Shown in pieces: positions 1-5,756 of a DNA stretch of 6,154 nucleotides. A program made the position numbers and the translations under genes. The notes under the pieces were generated by a model, which did not search any database, was not told the origin of the DNA, and was given only the letters and a program-made list of their open reading frames with translations. This DNA is from Bdellovibrio sp. CG10_big_fil_rev_8_21_14_0_10_47_8 (GTDB taxonomy: Bacteria > Bdellovibrionota > Bdellovibrionia > Bdellovibrionales > Bdellovibrionaceae): NCBI GenBank assembly GCA_002773975.1, contig PEZR01000108.1, positions 179-6,332 of the forward strand. Reading direction: 5' to 3'. Positions within the stretch are counted from its first letter, which is position 1. Every line of letters begins with the position of its first letter.

Positions 1-1131
1 TTACTGCACCGACGTTTGAGCGCCACCCGCGGCGCCAACACCTGTTTTTTTGCTTTTGCCAACACGGTCGCAACCGGAGATCAAAAGAAAAAATTCTCTC
101 ACGGATGGATGGGAATTCGTTTTCAAACGACTCCTGATGGCGAACCCAATGACATCGTTATGCATATTCGCCTATTGGATAAGTACCGCCTGCAGCAGCA
201 AGAAACTTTGGGAGTTCTTGGCGTCAACCTTGTTCATGCTGCGTTCTCATCTCTCAAAAATTCCGCCGACATTCTGACCTCCCTAGTGGAAAACATCAAA
301 GCGGATCAGGTCGTGATCGACTGTATTCGTTTTACCGGACCGGACCTTTCGCACATCAATAATCATTTAGTAAATCTCGAGCTAGTTCGCCGTGGCTTGG
401 CCGAAGCCATTCTATTCAGCCCTCAACAAGATATCTTAAGCATCTCGGACGATATCTATCAGAAATCTCTGGTCATTCAGCGCGGAACTTATCGGCCTGT
501 TACCACGACCCACATTGACGTTCTTGAAAAAGGAATTGCTCAGTTTAAAAAAGATGTCCCAGCTGAAAAAAATAATACTCTAGTGATGTTCGAACTCACC
601 ATGCACAATCTGTCTCAGGATGGAAATATTCACGAGAAGGATTTTTTAGATCGGGTTTCTTCTCTGTGCTCCCTGGGGCACCATGTTCTGGTGTCCAATT
701 TCTTTTTGTACTATCGGCTGAAAAGATTTCTCCGCTTTTACACCCAAAAACCCATTACCCTGATTATTGGTGCGTCCCACCTGGACGGGCTTTTTACTGA
801 GTCTCATTATGCGGATCTCGAAGGTGGAATTCTGGAAGGATTGGGTAAGTTACTGGATCACTCTACCAGTCTTTATGTCTATCCCCACAAGACGCCTTTG
901 TCCTGTGCAACAGCGAAAATTTTTACGCCAGCCAGTCACCTGGTGCCTCTTTATCAGTATTTCTTGCAACAAAAAAAGATCGTCGACATCTCTGGCTGTG
1001 ATGAGATTGATGAGTATCTCCATTCAGAAGATGTTTGGGACCTAATGGTTAAAAAAGACCCCAAATGGGAACGCTGCGTTCCCCCATCGATCCGCGATCA
1101 AATAAAAAAGGGCACTCTGTTTCAGAGCTAG
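1..1131 (+). CDS. Conserved protein of unknown function, 5'-truncated by window edge
   Basis: The reading frame is open to the first base of the window, so the true start lies upstream; a TTG at 16 is inside the gene. 376 residues are visible, ending in TAG at 1129-1131. No signal peptide or convincing membrane span is seen in this part, so it is probably cytoplasmic. Recognisable conserved-looking blocks are HGWMGIRFQ and EPNDIVMHIRLLD near the visible N-terminus, QQETLGVLGVNL shortly after, a central SPQQDILSISDDIYQKSL stretch, and a C-terminal YTQKPITLIIGASHLDGLF then LEGGILEGLGKLL. From memory this resembles a widespread soluble family of unknown function that databases often label 'TonB-dependent receptor'; nothing here looks like a beta-barrel or TonB box, so I would not use that label. 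The reaction is unknown. It converges on the aminopeptidase gene with a 4-bp overlap. Confidence 0.85.
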   Translation, partial: LLHRRLSATRGANTCFFAFANTVATGDQKKKFSHGWMGIRFQTTPDGEPNDIVMHIRLLDKYRLQQQETLGVLGVNLVHAAFSSLKNSADILTSLVENIKADQVVIDCIRFTGPDLSHINNHLVNLELVRRGLAEAILFSPQQDILSISDDIYQKSLVIQRGTYRPVTTTHIDVLEKGIAQFKKDVPAEKNNTLVMFELTMHNLSQDGNIHEKDFLDRVSSLCSLGHHVLVSNFFLYYRLKRFLRFYTQKPITLIIGASHLDGLFTESHYADLEGGILEGLGKLLDHSTSLYVYPHKTPLSCATAKIFTPASHLVPLYQYFLQQKKIVDISGCDEIDEYLHSEDVWDLMVKKDPKWERCVPPSIRDQIKKGTLFQS

Positions 1132-1141
1132 TTGGCTTGCC
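1104..1141 (-). terminator. Weak candidate terminator at 3' end of the aminopeptidase gene
   Basis: Read on the minus strand, CTCTG-AAA-CAGAG (1127 to 1115) forms a 5-bp stem with a triloop, starting just after the aminopeptidase stop. It is followed after five bases by six T (1109-1104). A second GGCA/TGCC pairing (1141-1138 with 1114-1111) could extend the stem across a 10-base bulge. The short stem and gap before the T run make this a poor intrinsic terminator, and it lies inside the coding end of the convergent gene. Confidence 0.25.
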
Positions 1142-2669
1142 GCTGTTGCAAAAATTCAATCAAACATTGGACAGCCTGACCGCTCCCGCCCGAGGAAGTG
1201 TACGGCCCCATGGATTTATCATTCCACGCATAGATATCCAAATGCGCCCAAGGCTTTTGTCGAACAAACTTTTCAAGAAATAAGGCCGCCGTGATAGCTC
1301 CTCCAAATCCATCCATCGCGTTGACGATATCCGCAAAAGGAGTGCTCATCCCCGCATTGTAACGATTGTATAAGGGCATTCGCCAACTGAGGTCTCCTGA
1401 CCTTTGCCCCGCTCTTTCAAGCTCTTGAGCCAACGGATCATGGTTTGAAAAAAGTCCCGCAAGATCTGCTCCCAGCGCCACTTTGATGGCCCCAGTTAGA
1501 GTCGCCACATCGACCACCATCTCGGGTTCATCAGCGCCTTTGGCTGTTACCGCGACATCCAAGGCATCCGCCAAAACCAAACGGCCCTCAGCATCAGTAT
1601 TGTGAATTTCAATTTTCATTCCATTGCGGGCAGTAATGACATCACTAGGACGAAAACTTTTTCCATCCACGCTGTTTTCGGCCAAAGCCAAATAGAAATC
1701 CAAAGGTTGAGAATAACGACTCTCTACCGCCCACTGCGCGACACCCAAAACGGCAGCAGCGCCCCCCATGTCCTTCTTCATCAATCGCATGCCTGAGGAG
1801 GGCTTGATGTCCAAGCCCCCAGAGTCAAAAGTGACCCCTTTACCCACAAAGGCGATGGGCTTTTTCCGACGAGCCCCCGCTCCGGAGGGGCGATATTTTA
1901 GATGCAGGAGTCGTGGCCCATGCTCTGCCCCCTGGCCCACAGCTAAATGAAGATTCATATTTTCTCGGCGCAACCTTTGTGCATCCCAGACTTGAAGCTT
2001 CAAACCGCTTTTATTAGAAAAATGTTTCTTAGCAAAGGCCGCCAGGCTTGCCGGATTCAAATAGTTGGGGGGTGTGTTGACCAAGTGACGGGCCAGATTG
2101 ACCGCCGCAGAAATCGACCGAGCTTCCGCCAAAATATTTTTCTTAACAGGGCCCCCGTGTTTCACAAAATGAAAGGTGGGCATATCTTTGAGTCCACTTC
2201 GCTCCACCACTTGACGATATTGATAAGCCGCCAAATCCATTCCCACCCAAAAACCCAGTTCCTGAACATCGTTTGTGTGATGAAATTGGACCTGAATCTT
2301 TTCCACTTGGTAGGCTCGCATCAGACTGATGATCCCACCGGCTTGGTCACGAAACCAAGAATAGGCGGATTCTTCCAGTTGGCCGTGGTGGGAAAACGGT
2401 CCCTTGCGATTTTTCGGCTGAAGAATCCACACAGGTCCTTGATTGCTGACAAATTGATAACTTTCCCGCGAACTCTTGAGCAAAGTTTTTTGCTGCCACT
2501 CGGGAGCCAAATCTTGAATCCAAGTTTTAAACTGAGGGGCATTCTCTCCGCCGAGAATATGAATATGCCCAGTCAACCCCTTAGCTCCCCCCAGCCCCTG
2601 CCGAACTTGAGAAAAAAGACTTGGAATAGGACAAAATAAGGGTTGAGAAACGTTCTGCTTTTTAGCCAT
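1128..2669 (-). CDS. pepA: Leucyl aminopeptidase, peptidase family M17
   Basis: Encodes a 513-residue cytosolic metallo-aminopeptidase that removes N-terminal residues from peptides, normally as a hexamer with two metal ions per subunit. The C-terminal catalytic domain carries the whole family signature: GKGVTFDSGG (Lys277, Asp282), IKPSSGM (Lys289), KKDMGGAAA (Asp300) and NTDAEGRLVLADAL (Asp359, Glu361, Arg363). These match the metal-binding and catalytic residues of E. coli PepA, so it should be active. The roughly 180-residue N-terminal domain is divergent, as is usual. I chose ATG at 2669: AAGGAAG ends 8 bases before it. A GTG at 2678 overlaps that SD and is rejected. Length is normal for the family (about 500). 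It is divergent from the endonuclease/phosphatase-fold gene and overlaps the upstream convergent gene by 4 bp. E. coli PepA also binds DNA; nothing here shows whether this one does. Confidence 0.96.
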   Translation of the reverse strand: MAKKQNVSQPLFCPIPSLFSQVRQGLGGAKGLTGHIHILGGENAPQFKTWIQDLAPEWQQKTLLKSSRESYQFVSNQGPVWILQPKNRKGPFSHHGQLEESAYSWFRDQAGGIISLMRAYQVEKIQVQFHHTNDVQELGFWVGMDLAAYQYRQVVERSGLKDMPTFHFVKHGGPVKKNILAEARSISAAVNLARHLVNTPPNYLNPASLAAFAKKHFSNKSGLKLQVWDAQRLRRENMNLHLAVGQGAEHGPRLLHLKYRPSGAGARRKKPIAFVGKGVTFDSGGLDIKPSSGMRLMKKDMGGAAAVLGVAQWAVESRYSQPLDFYLALAENSVDGKSFRPSDVITARNGMKIEIHNTDAEGRLVLADALDVAVTAKGADEPEMVVDVATLTGAIKVALGADLAGLFSNHDPLAQELERAGQRSGDLSWRMPLYNRYNAGMSTPFADIVNAMDGFGGAITAALFLEKFVRQKPWAHLDIYAWNDKSMGPYTSSGGSGQAVQCLIEFLQQRQAN

Positions 2670-2817
2670 AAATTGCACTTCCTTTTCGATCTCAAAATTT
2701 ACTCTTATTTATTGGGCTCTTCATCCTGTGCCGCGCCGCCTTTCATTGCAAACATGAGCCCCTCCCCCCGCTTTGGAGATGGACTAGGTTCCTCACTTTG
2801 GCATAAGCTGGTTGGCG
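2670..2817. other. Divergent intergenic region between aminopeptidase and EEP-fold genes
   Basis: 148 bp that must hold promoters for both divergent genes. It is AT-rich near the aminopeptidase (about 2690-2713) and then GC-rich, with a GCCGCGCCGCC patch near 2730 and a run CCCCTCCCCCC at 2759-2769. I see no -35/-10 pair good enough to call on either strand. A 6-bp inverted repeat, GGGCTC (2714-2719) with GAGCCC (2756-2761), has a 36-base loop and is not convincing. Confidence 0.6.
2678..2684 (-). promoter_or_regulatory. Ribosome binding site of the aminopeptidase gene
   Basis: AAGGAAG on the minus strand, 8 bases before ATG 2669. It decides the start, because the alternative GTG (2678-2676) shares a base with this SD. 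Confidence 0.8.
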
Positions 2818-3819
2818 ATGGCTTCTGTTCTTCCCCAACTCCGTGTCATGGTCCTGAATGCTGAAAATCTTTTTCTTCTATCGGATCAAGAGCTCACACC
2901 CGAGCACCTTAAATTAGATGCCGGCCAATGGAATAAATTATCCACATCCGTATTCGTCAATAAGCCAATAGAAAAGGCCAGGGAACTAGCTAAAATTATC
3001 ACCAGCGAATCTCCGGATCTCGTTTTGCTTTGTGAGGTTGGCGGCCTGGAAAGTCTGCAGAACTTCAACCGACTTTTTTTGCACGACACCTACTCGCCCG
3101 TATTGATCGAAGGGAATTCCAATCGAAATATTGACGTCGGTTATCTCATTAAAAAGAATCCACCATTTTACTTTGATGTGATTTCCAATAAAAATCGGCC
3201 CATTCATTTCTTGTATCCTCACGAACGACAGAACAATGCCACCCACAGTCATAAATTTTCGAGAGATGCGGTAGAGCTGCATCTGTTCCAACACGACCGG
3301 GAAAGACCATTTCTGATTTTTGTTCTGACTCATCTGAAATCTCGATTGGATCCTGACAACATTGATCCATCGGGATCCGAACGGCGACAAGCTGAACTGA
3401 AAACCTTGATCGAGGTTTATCAGGAACTGGAACTCAAATTTCAAGACCAAGTTCCAATTGTTTTAGCCGGTGACTTCAATGGCAATGCCCGCCGCAATGA
3501 GGCCGATCCTGAATTTTCAGATCTCTACCAAAAAACCAATCTGCGTGATGTCTGTGATCTAGCCCAACTCTCCGCGGAAGACAGCGCAACTTATTACCAA
3601 GTTGGAAAATCCTCTCGCCCCGAAGGTCGCCAAATTGACTACTGTTTTCTGCCGCCAAAACTGGCGCCTCATCTGGACCCCAAGTCTGTCACCGTCTACC
3701 GTTATCGAGACAACATGGGTCTTCCCCTGGATCCCCCCACGACACTAGACGCCAAAGCCGCGCTGCCCTCTGACCACTATCCCCTTATTTTCAATCTGAA
3801 GGATATACCCCTGCGTTGA
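2818..3819 (+). CDS. Endonuclease/exonuclease/phosphatase (EEP) family protein
   Basis: Encodes 333 residues with the full set of DNase I/exonuclease III-fold motifs: LNAENLF (Asn14, Asn17), LLCEVGG (Glu73, metal ligand), RNIDVGYLIKK (Asp106), THLKSR (His172), AGDFNGN (Asp219, Asn221), RQIDYCFL (Asp274) and SDHYPL (Asp319, His320). All catalytic positions expected for a Mg-dependent phosphodiesterase are present. The fold covers DNA nucleases, sphingomyelinases and inositol phosphatases, and the sequence alone does not say which substrate applies. No signal peptide is seen, so it is probably cytoplasmic. Start: ATG 2818 is preferred by default. A TTG at 2812 and an ATG at 2848 are in frame, an in-frame TAG lies at 2785, and no strong SD is visible upstream of any of them, so the N-terminus is uncertain by about ten residues. 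apaG follows 72 bp downstream and may share its transcript. Confidence 0.93.
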   Translation: MASVLPQLRVMVLNAENLFLLSDQELTPEHLKLDAGQWNKLSTSVFVNKPIEKARELAKIITSESPDLVLLCEVGGLESLQNFNRLFLHDTYSPVLIEGNSNRNIDVGYLIKKNPPFYFDVISNKNRPIHFLYPHERQNNATHSHKFSRDAVELHLFQHDRERPFLIFVLTHLKSRLDPDNIDPSGSERRQAELKTLIEVYQELELKFQDQVPIVLAGDFNGNARRNEADPEFSDLYQKTNLRDVCDLAQLSAEDSATYYQVGKSSRPEGRQIDYCFLPPKLAPHLDPKSVTVYRYRDNMGLPLDPPTTLDAKAALPSDHYPLIFNLKDIPLR

Positions 3820-3879
3820 TTGTTTCTTCGCGATCCAGGCCTTGACTCGATTTTACCCCACCCCTTACTCTCAAATTTT

Positions 3880-3886
3880 AGAGGTG
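3880..3886 (+). promoter_or_regulatory. Ribosome binding site of apaG
   Basis: AGAGGTG ends 5 bases before GTG 3892 (AGAGG ends 7 bases before). It supports the GTG start over TTG 3820, which directly abuts the previous stop, and over ATG 3907, which has no SD. Confidence 0.7.
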
Positions 3887-3891
3887 ATTCA

Positions 3892-4281
3892 GTGCCGATT
3901 CAAAAAATGGTGAACTCCAATTTTCACGTCAAGGTCTACGTTCAATACGTAGAATCTGAGTCTCGCCCTGATTCCAATTATTTCTTCTTTTCTTACAAGG
4001 TTCAGATCGTCAATCGCGGAAGCTCTTCGGCTCAATTGATGAGCCGTCACTGGATTATTACCGACAGTCTCGGCGAAACAGAAGAGGTGCGTGGAGCTGG
4101 AGTGGTTGGGCTTCAACCAAAAATTTCTGCCGGACAAACTTTTGAATACGAAAGCGTCTGCCCATTGTCGACATCGTCTGGATGTATGAGGGGCTTTTAT
4201 CAAATGGTCAGCGATGCCGGCGAACAATTTGATATTGAAATTCCTGAGTTTTATTTGATTGCTCCCCTAGCACTGCACTAG
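3892..4281 (+). CDS. apaG: ApaG family protein (Co2+/Mg2+ efflux-associated)
   Basis: Encodes 129 residues that match ApaG along nearly the whole length: a short N-terminal leader, then VYVQYVESES, YKVQIVNRGSSSAQLMSRHW (residues 35-54), IITD, the glycine-rich GAGVVG (68-73), QPKISAGQTFEYES and a GFYQM block (101-105), ending in ALH as ApaG proteins often do. ApaG is a small cytoplasmic protein with a fibronectin type III-like fold. It is named for its position beside apaH in enterobacteria and has been linked to Co/Mg resistance, but its biochemical role is unclear. No apaH or ksgA is visible here, so the classical context is absent. GTG 3892 is chosen on the SD; starting at ATG 3907 would give 124 residues, also normal for the family. 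It converges on pdxH with only 8 bases between stops. Confidence 0.95.
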   Translation: MPIQKMVNSNFHVKVYVQYVESESRPDSNYFFFSYKVQIVNRGSSSAQLMSRHWIITDSLGETEEVRGAGVVGLQPKISAGQTFEYESVCPLSTSSGCMRGFYQMVSDAGEQFDIEIPEFYLIAPLALH

Positions 4282-4295
4282 AGATTTATCTAGGG
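4265..4295. repeat. Inverted repeats at the apaG/pdxH convergent junction
   Basis: CCCTAG (4265-4270) can pair with CTAGGG (4290-4295) across 19 bases, and CTAGA (4278-4282) with TCTAG (4289-4293) across 6 bases. The inner pair contains both stop codons (apaG TAG 4279-4281, pdxH stop complement 4290-4292). The stems are short and there is no T run on either side, so this is at best a weak bidirectional end signal. Confidence 0.3.
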
Positions 4296-4904
4296 CGACT
4301 TCATCCGAGTTGTCCATGGAGCCTGTATATCTGTACGTTCATAAACATACCGATCATGAAGCCGGCCCTCTCGACCAAACCAAAACTCGATACCCACAGG
4401 CAAGACATGAAAGCCTCCCCAGTTAGGTGGACAGGGCACCGGCTGATTCAAGTACTTCGTTTCCATCGCCGTCATTTTTTTCTGCAGTTCCTCAGGCCCT
4501 GAAATTGTCTGACTCTGGGCTGAGGCCCATGCTCCCAACTGACTGATTCGTGGTCGCGACTGAAAATATTCCTCGGATTCAGCCCTCTTTAACTTTTCAG
4601 TAATGCCCTGAATACGAACCTGCACATCTATCGCTGGCCAATAAAACAAAAGTCCGACTCTGTTATTGAGCAGCATCTCTTTGGATTTTTGGCTCTCATA
4701 ATTGGTGTAAAAAGAGAATCCACCACGAACAAGCCCTTTAAAAAGAACGATCCTCACCGAAGGTGCGCCATCCTGACCGACGGTTGCCAAACTCATTGCA
4801 TTGGGATCTTTGGGAATCTGCTTTTTTGCTTCATCAAATAAATGAAGAAAATTTTCAAATGGATCGATCTTAAAATCAAAAGAGGCTGACATTGGTTCTC
4901 CCAT
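4290..4904 (-). CDS. pdxH: Pyridoxamine 5'-phosphate oxidase
   Basis: Encodes 204 residues of the FMN-dependent enzyme that oxidises pyridoxamine- or pyridoxine-5'-phosphate to pyridoxal 5'-phosphate in vitamin B6 synthesis and salvage (cytoplasmic homodimer). Family motifs are in order: AMSLATVGQDGAPSVRIVLF (36-55) with Arg51 and Lys56, FYTNYESQKSKE (65-76), LLFYWP, DVQVRIQG (Gln95), YFQSRPRISQLGAWAS (113-128; Tyr113, Arg117, Ser121), PPNWGGFHVLP, IEFWFGREGRLHDRYVYER (Arg181, His183), and a C-terminal WTTRMKSP where most members end in RLAP. Length is slightly below the usual 210-220. Two in-frame starts are possible: ATG 4904 (SD AGAGG, 6-base spacing) and ATG 4892 (SD GGGAGA, 4-base spacing). 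The first gives the N-terminus MGEPMSAS. The start lies inside a strong RNA hairpin described separately. It sits 63 bp downstream of the FKBP gene on the same strand and could be read from the same transcript. Confidence 0.97.
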   Translation of the reverse strand: MGEPMSASFDFKIDPFENFLHLFDEAKKQIPKDPNAMSLATVGQDGAPSVRIVLFKGLVRGGFSFYTNYESQKSKEMLLNNRVGLLFYWPAIDVQVRIQGITEKLKRAESEEYFQSRPRISQLGAWASAQSQTISGPEELQKKMTAMETKYLNQPVPCPPNWGGFHVLPVGIEFWFGREGRLHDRYVYERTDIQAPWTTRMKSP

Positions 4905-4917
4905 GGTCAGCCTCTTT
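4879..4917 (-). promoter_or_regulatory. 12-bp hairpin enclosing the pdxH SD and start codon
   Basis: On the minus strand AAAGAGGCTGAC (4917-4906) and GTCAGCCTCTTT (4890-4879) are perfectly complementary over 12 bp, plus a possible G-U pair outside, with a 15-base loop (4905-4891). The left arm contains the AGAGG SD (4915-4911). The loop contains the ATG at 4904 and a second SD-like GGGAGA (4902-4897). The G of the second ATG (4892-4890) begins the right arm, whose remaining bases encode SAS and the start of the next codon. If formed in mRNA, the upstream SD would be paired. The repeat is directly visible; a role in translational control is inference. Confidence 0.6.
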
Positions 4918-4923
4918 CTGCGT

Positions 4924-4944
4924 AAATCACTCGATGAGTGATTT
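4924..4944. repeat. 21-bp palindrome between the FKBP gene and pdxH
   Basis: AAATCACTC and GAGTGATTT form a perfect 9-bp inverted repeat around a 3-base centre (GAT on the + strand). On the minus strand it lies 23 bases after the FKBP stop and only 6 bases before the pdxH hairpin. It could be a transcription-factor operator, an RNA stem that protects or processes the FKBP-pdxH transcript, or a weak terminator. Only TTT inside the stem and no T run after it argue against an efficient terminator on the minus strand. On the + strand it is followed by TTCATTT, but no + gene ends here. Confidence 0.55.
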
Positions 4945-4967
4945 TCATTTGAAGGTTCTTGCCGAAA

Positions 4968-5651
4968 CTACTTCTTCCCTTTTTTCTGGGGAAGAACTTC
5001 GAGCAATTCAACATCAAACACCAAAACTGAATTTGCTGGAATTCCAGGGCGAGCCGCTGGACCGTAACCCAACTCAGAAGGGATGAAGAGCTTCACTTTC
5101 CCGCCCTCTTTCATCATCTGAAGAGCTTCCGTCCAACCTTTAATCACACCTTCAACTGGAAATTCCGCTGGCTGACCTCGGTCATAAGAGCTATCAAACT
5201 GCGTTCCATTGATCAATGTTCCTTTGTAATGCGCCTTTACAGTGTCCTTCAAAGTTGGAGTTTTCCCCTTCCCTTCAGTGACAACGATGTATTGCAAACC
5301 TGACGCGGTCGTTTTAACGCCCTCAGCAGTTTTATTTTTCTCGAGGAACTCAGTCCCTTCTTTTTTATTCTTATCCGCCTGTTCTTGTTGTTTTTTAACC
5401 AGGCCTTCTTGCAATTTCATCAAAGCCTGCTGCATCTCTTCGGGCTTCATTTTGCTTTCTTTACCAGAAGAGGCCTCTGAAATCGACATCGCCAAAACAT
5501 CGGAATCGAATTCGATATTTTGATTTTTGAGATTGCTCCCAATCTGCTGTCCGATCGCATAACTAGCTTTTTTCAGGTCCGTATCCAATTTTTTTTGACA
5601 AGCCGTCAGACCTAACGACAAACCCGCCATAACGATCAAGATCCATTTCAT
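4968..5651 (-). CDS. FKBP-type peptidyl-prolyl cis-trans isomerase, Mip/FkpA-like lipoprotein
   Basis: Encodes 227 residues. The N-terminus is a lipoprotein signal: Met-Lys, a hydrophobic core, and lipobox LTAC with Cys18 as the predicted lipidated residue. Residue 19 is Gln, not Asp, which in enterobacterial rules favours the outer membrane. Residues about 25-105 are helical and rich in Lys, Glu and Gln, like the dimerisation and stalk region of Mip/FkpA. The catalytic FKBP domain spans about 118-217, with the expected pocket residues: Tyr142 (HYKG), Phe152-Asp153 (QFDSSYDRG), Arg158, Phe164, Val169-Ile170, Trp173 (VIKGW), Tyr196 (ELGYGP), Ile204 and Phe212 (LVFDVELL). It should catalyse prolyl isomerisation and act as a folding helper in the periplasm. 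Start ATG 5651 follows AAGGAG by 7 bases and begins the signal peptide; the frame is open further upstream to 5741 but that part would bury the signal. pdxH follows 63 bp downstream. Confidence 0.95.
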   Translation of the reverse strand: MKWILIVMAGLSLGLTACQKKLDTDLKKASYAIGQQIGSNLKNQNIEFDSDVLAMSISEASSGKESKMKPEEMQQALMKLQEGLVKKQQEQADKNKKEGTEFLEKNKTAEGVKTTASGLQYIVVTEGKGKTPTLKDTVKAHYKGTLINGTQFDSSYDRGQPAEFPVEGVIKGWTEALQMMKEGGKVKLFIPSELGYGPAARPGIPANSVLVFDVELLEVLPQKKGKK

Positions 5652-5658
5652 GTTGTAA

Positions 5659-5664
5659 CTCCTT
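5659..5664 (-). promoter_or_regulatory. Ribosome binding site of the FKBP gene
   Basis: A full AAGGAG on the minus strand, 7 bases before ATG 5651. It fixes the start at the lipoprotein signal peptide. Confidence 0.85.
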
Positions 5665-5728
5665 GTTTGACGGCCCATTGTCGCTTGAGGTTTTCCAAAA
5701 ATGAAAGCTTTTTCCTGGTTGCGCGAAT

Positions 5729-5734
5729 TGTCAA
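5729..5734 (-). promoter_or_regulatory. Consensus -35 box candidate for the FKBP gene
   Basis: TTGACA on the minus strand, 77 bases upstream of the FKBP start in the divergent intergenic region (5652-5756). No good TATAAT-like -10 is seen at 16-18 bases (sequence there is around AAAGCT/AAGCTT), so only half the promoter is supported. Confidence 0.3.
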
Positions 5735-5756
5735 AAGTCATCTACGATGAAAGGGA

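Noticed and set aside
1947..2639. 230-codon open frame on + antisense to the aminopeptidase
   Set aside because: It lies wholly inside a gene with complete M17 motifs; its translation shows no recognisable domain and it has no clear SD. It is an antisense shadow.
2714..2761. GGGCTC/GAGCCC inverted repeat in the 148-bp intergenic region
   Set aside because: A 6-bp stem with a 36-base loop is easily expected by chance.
2643..2864. 73-codon + open frame covering the divergent intergenic region
   Set aside because: No SD or family signature is seen, and it overlaps the real EEP-fold start in another frame.
3842..3871. Possible promoter TTGACT - 18 bp - TACTCT upstream of apaG
   Set aside because: The -10 matches only half of the consensus in a C-rich stretch; apaG may be read through from the upstream gene instead.
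3820..3891. N-terminal extension of apaG from TTG 3820
   Set aside because: It directly follows the previous stop, lacks an SD, and would add 24 residues not found in ApaG proteins; AGAGGTG points to GTG 3892.
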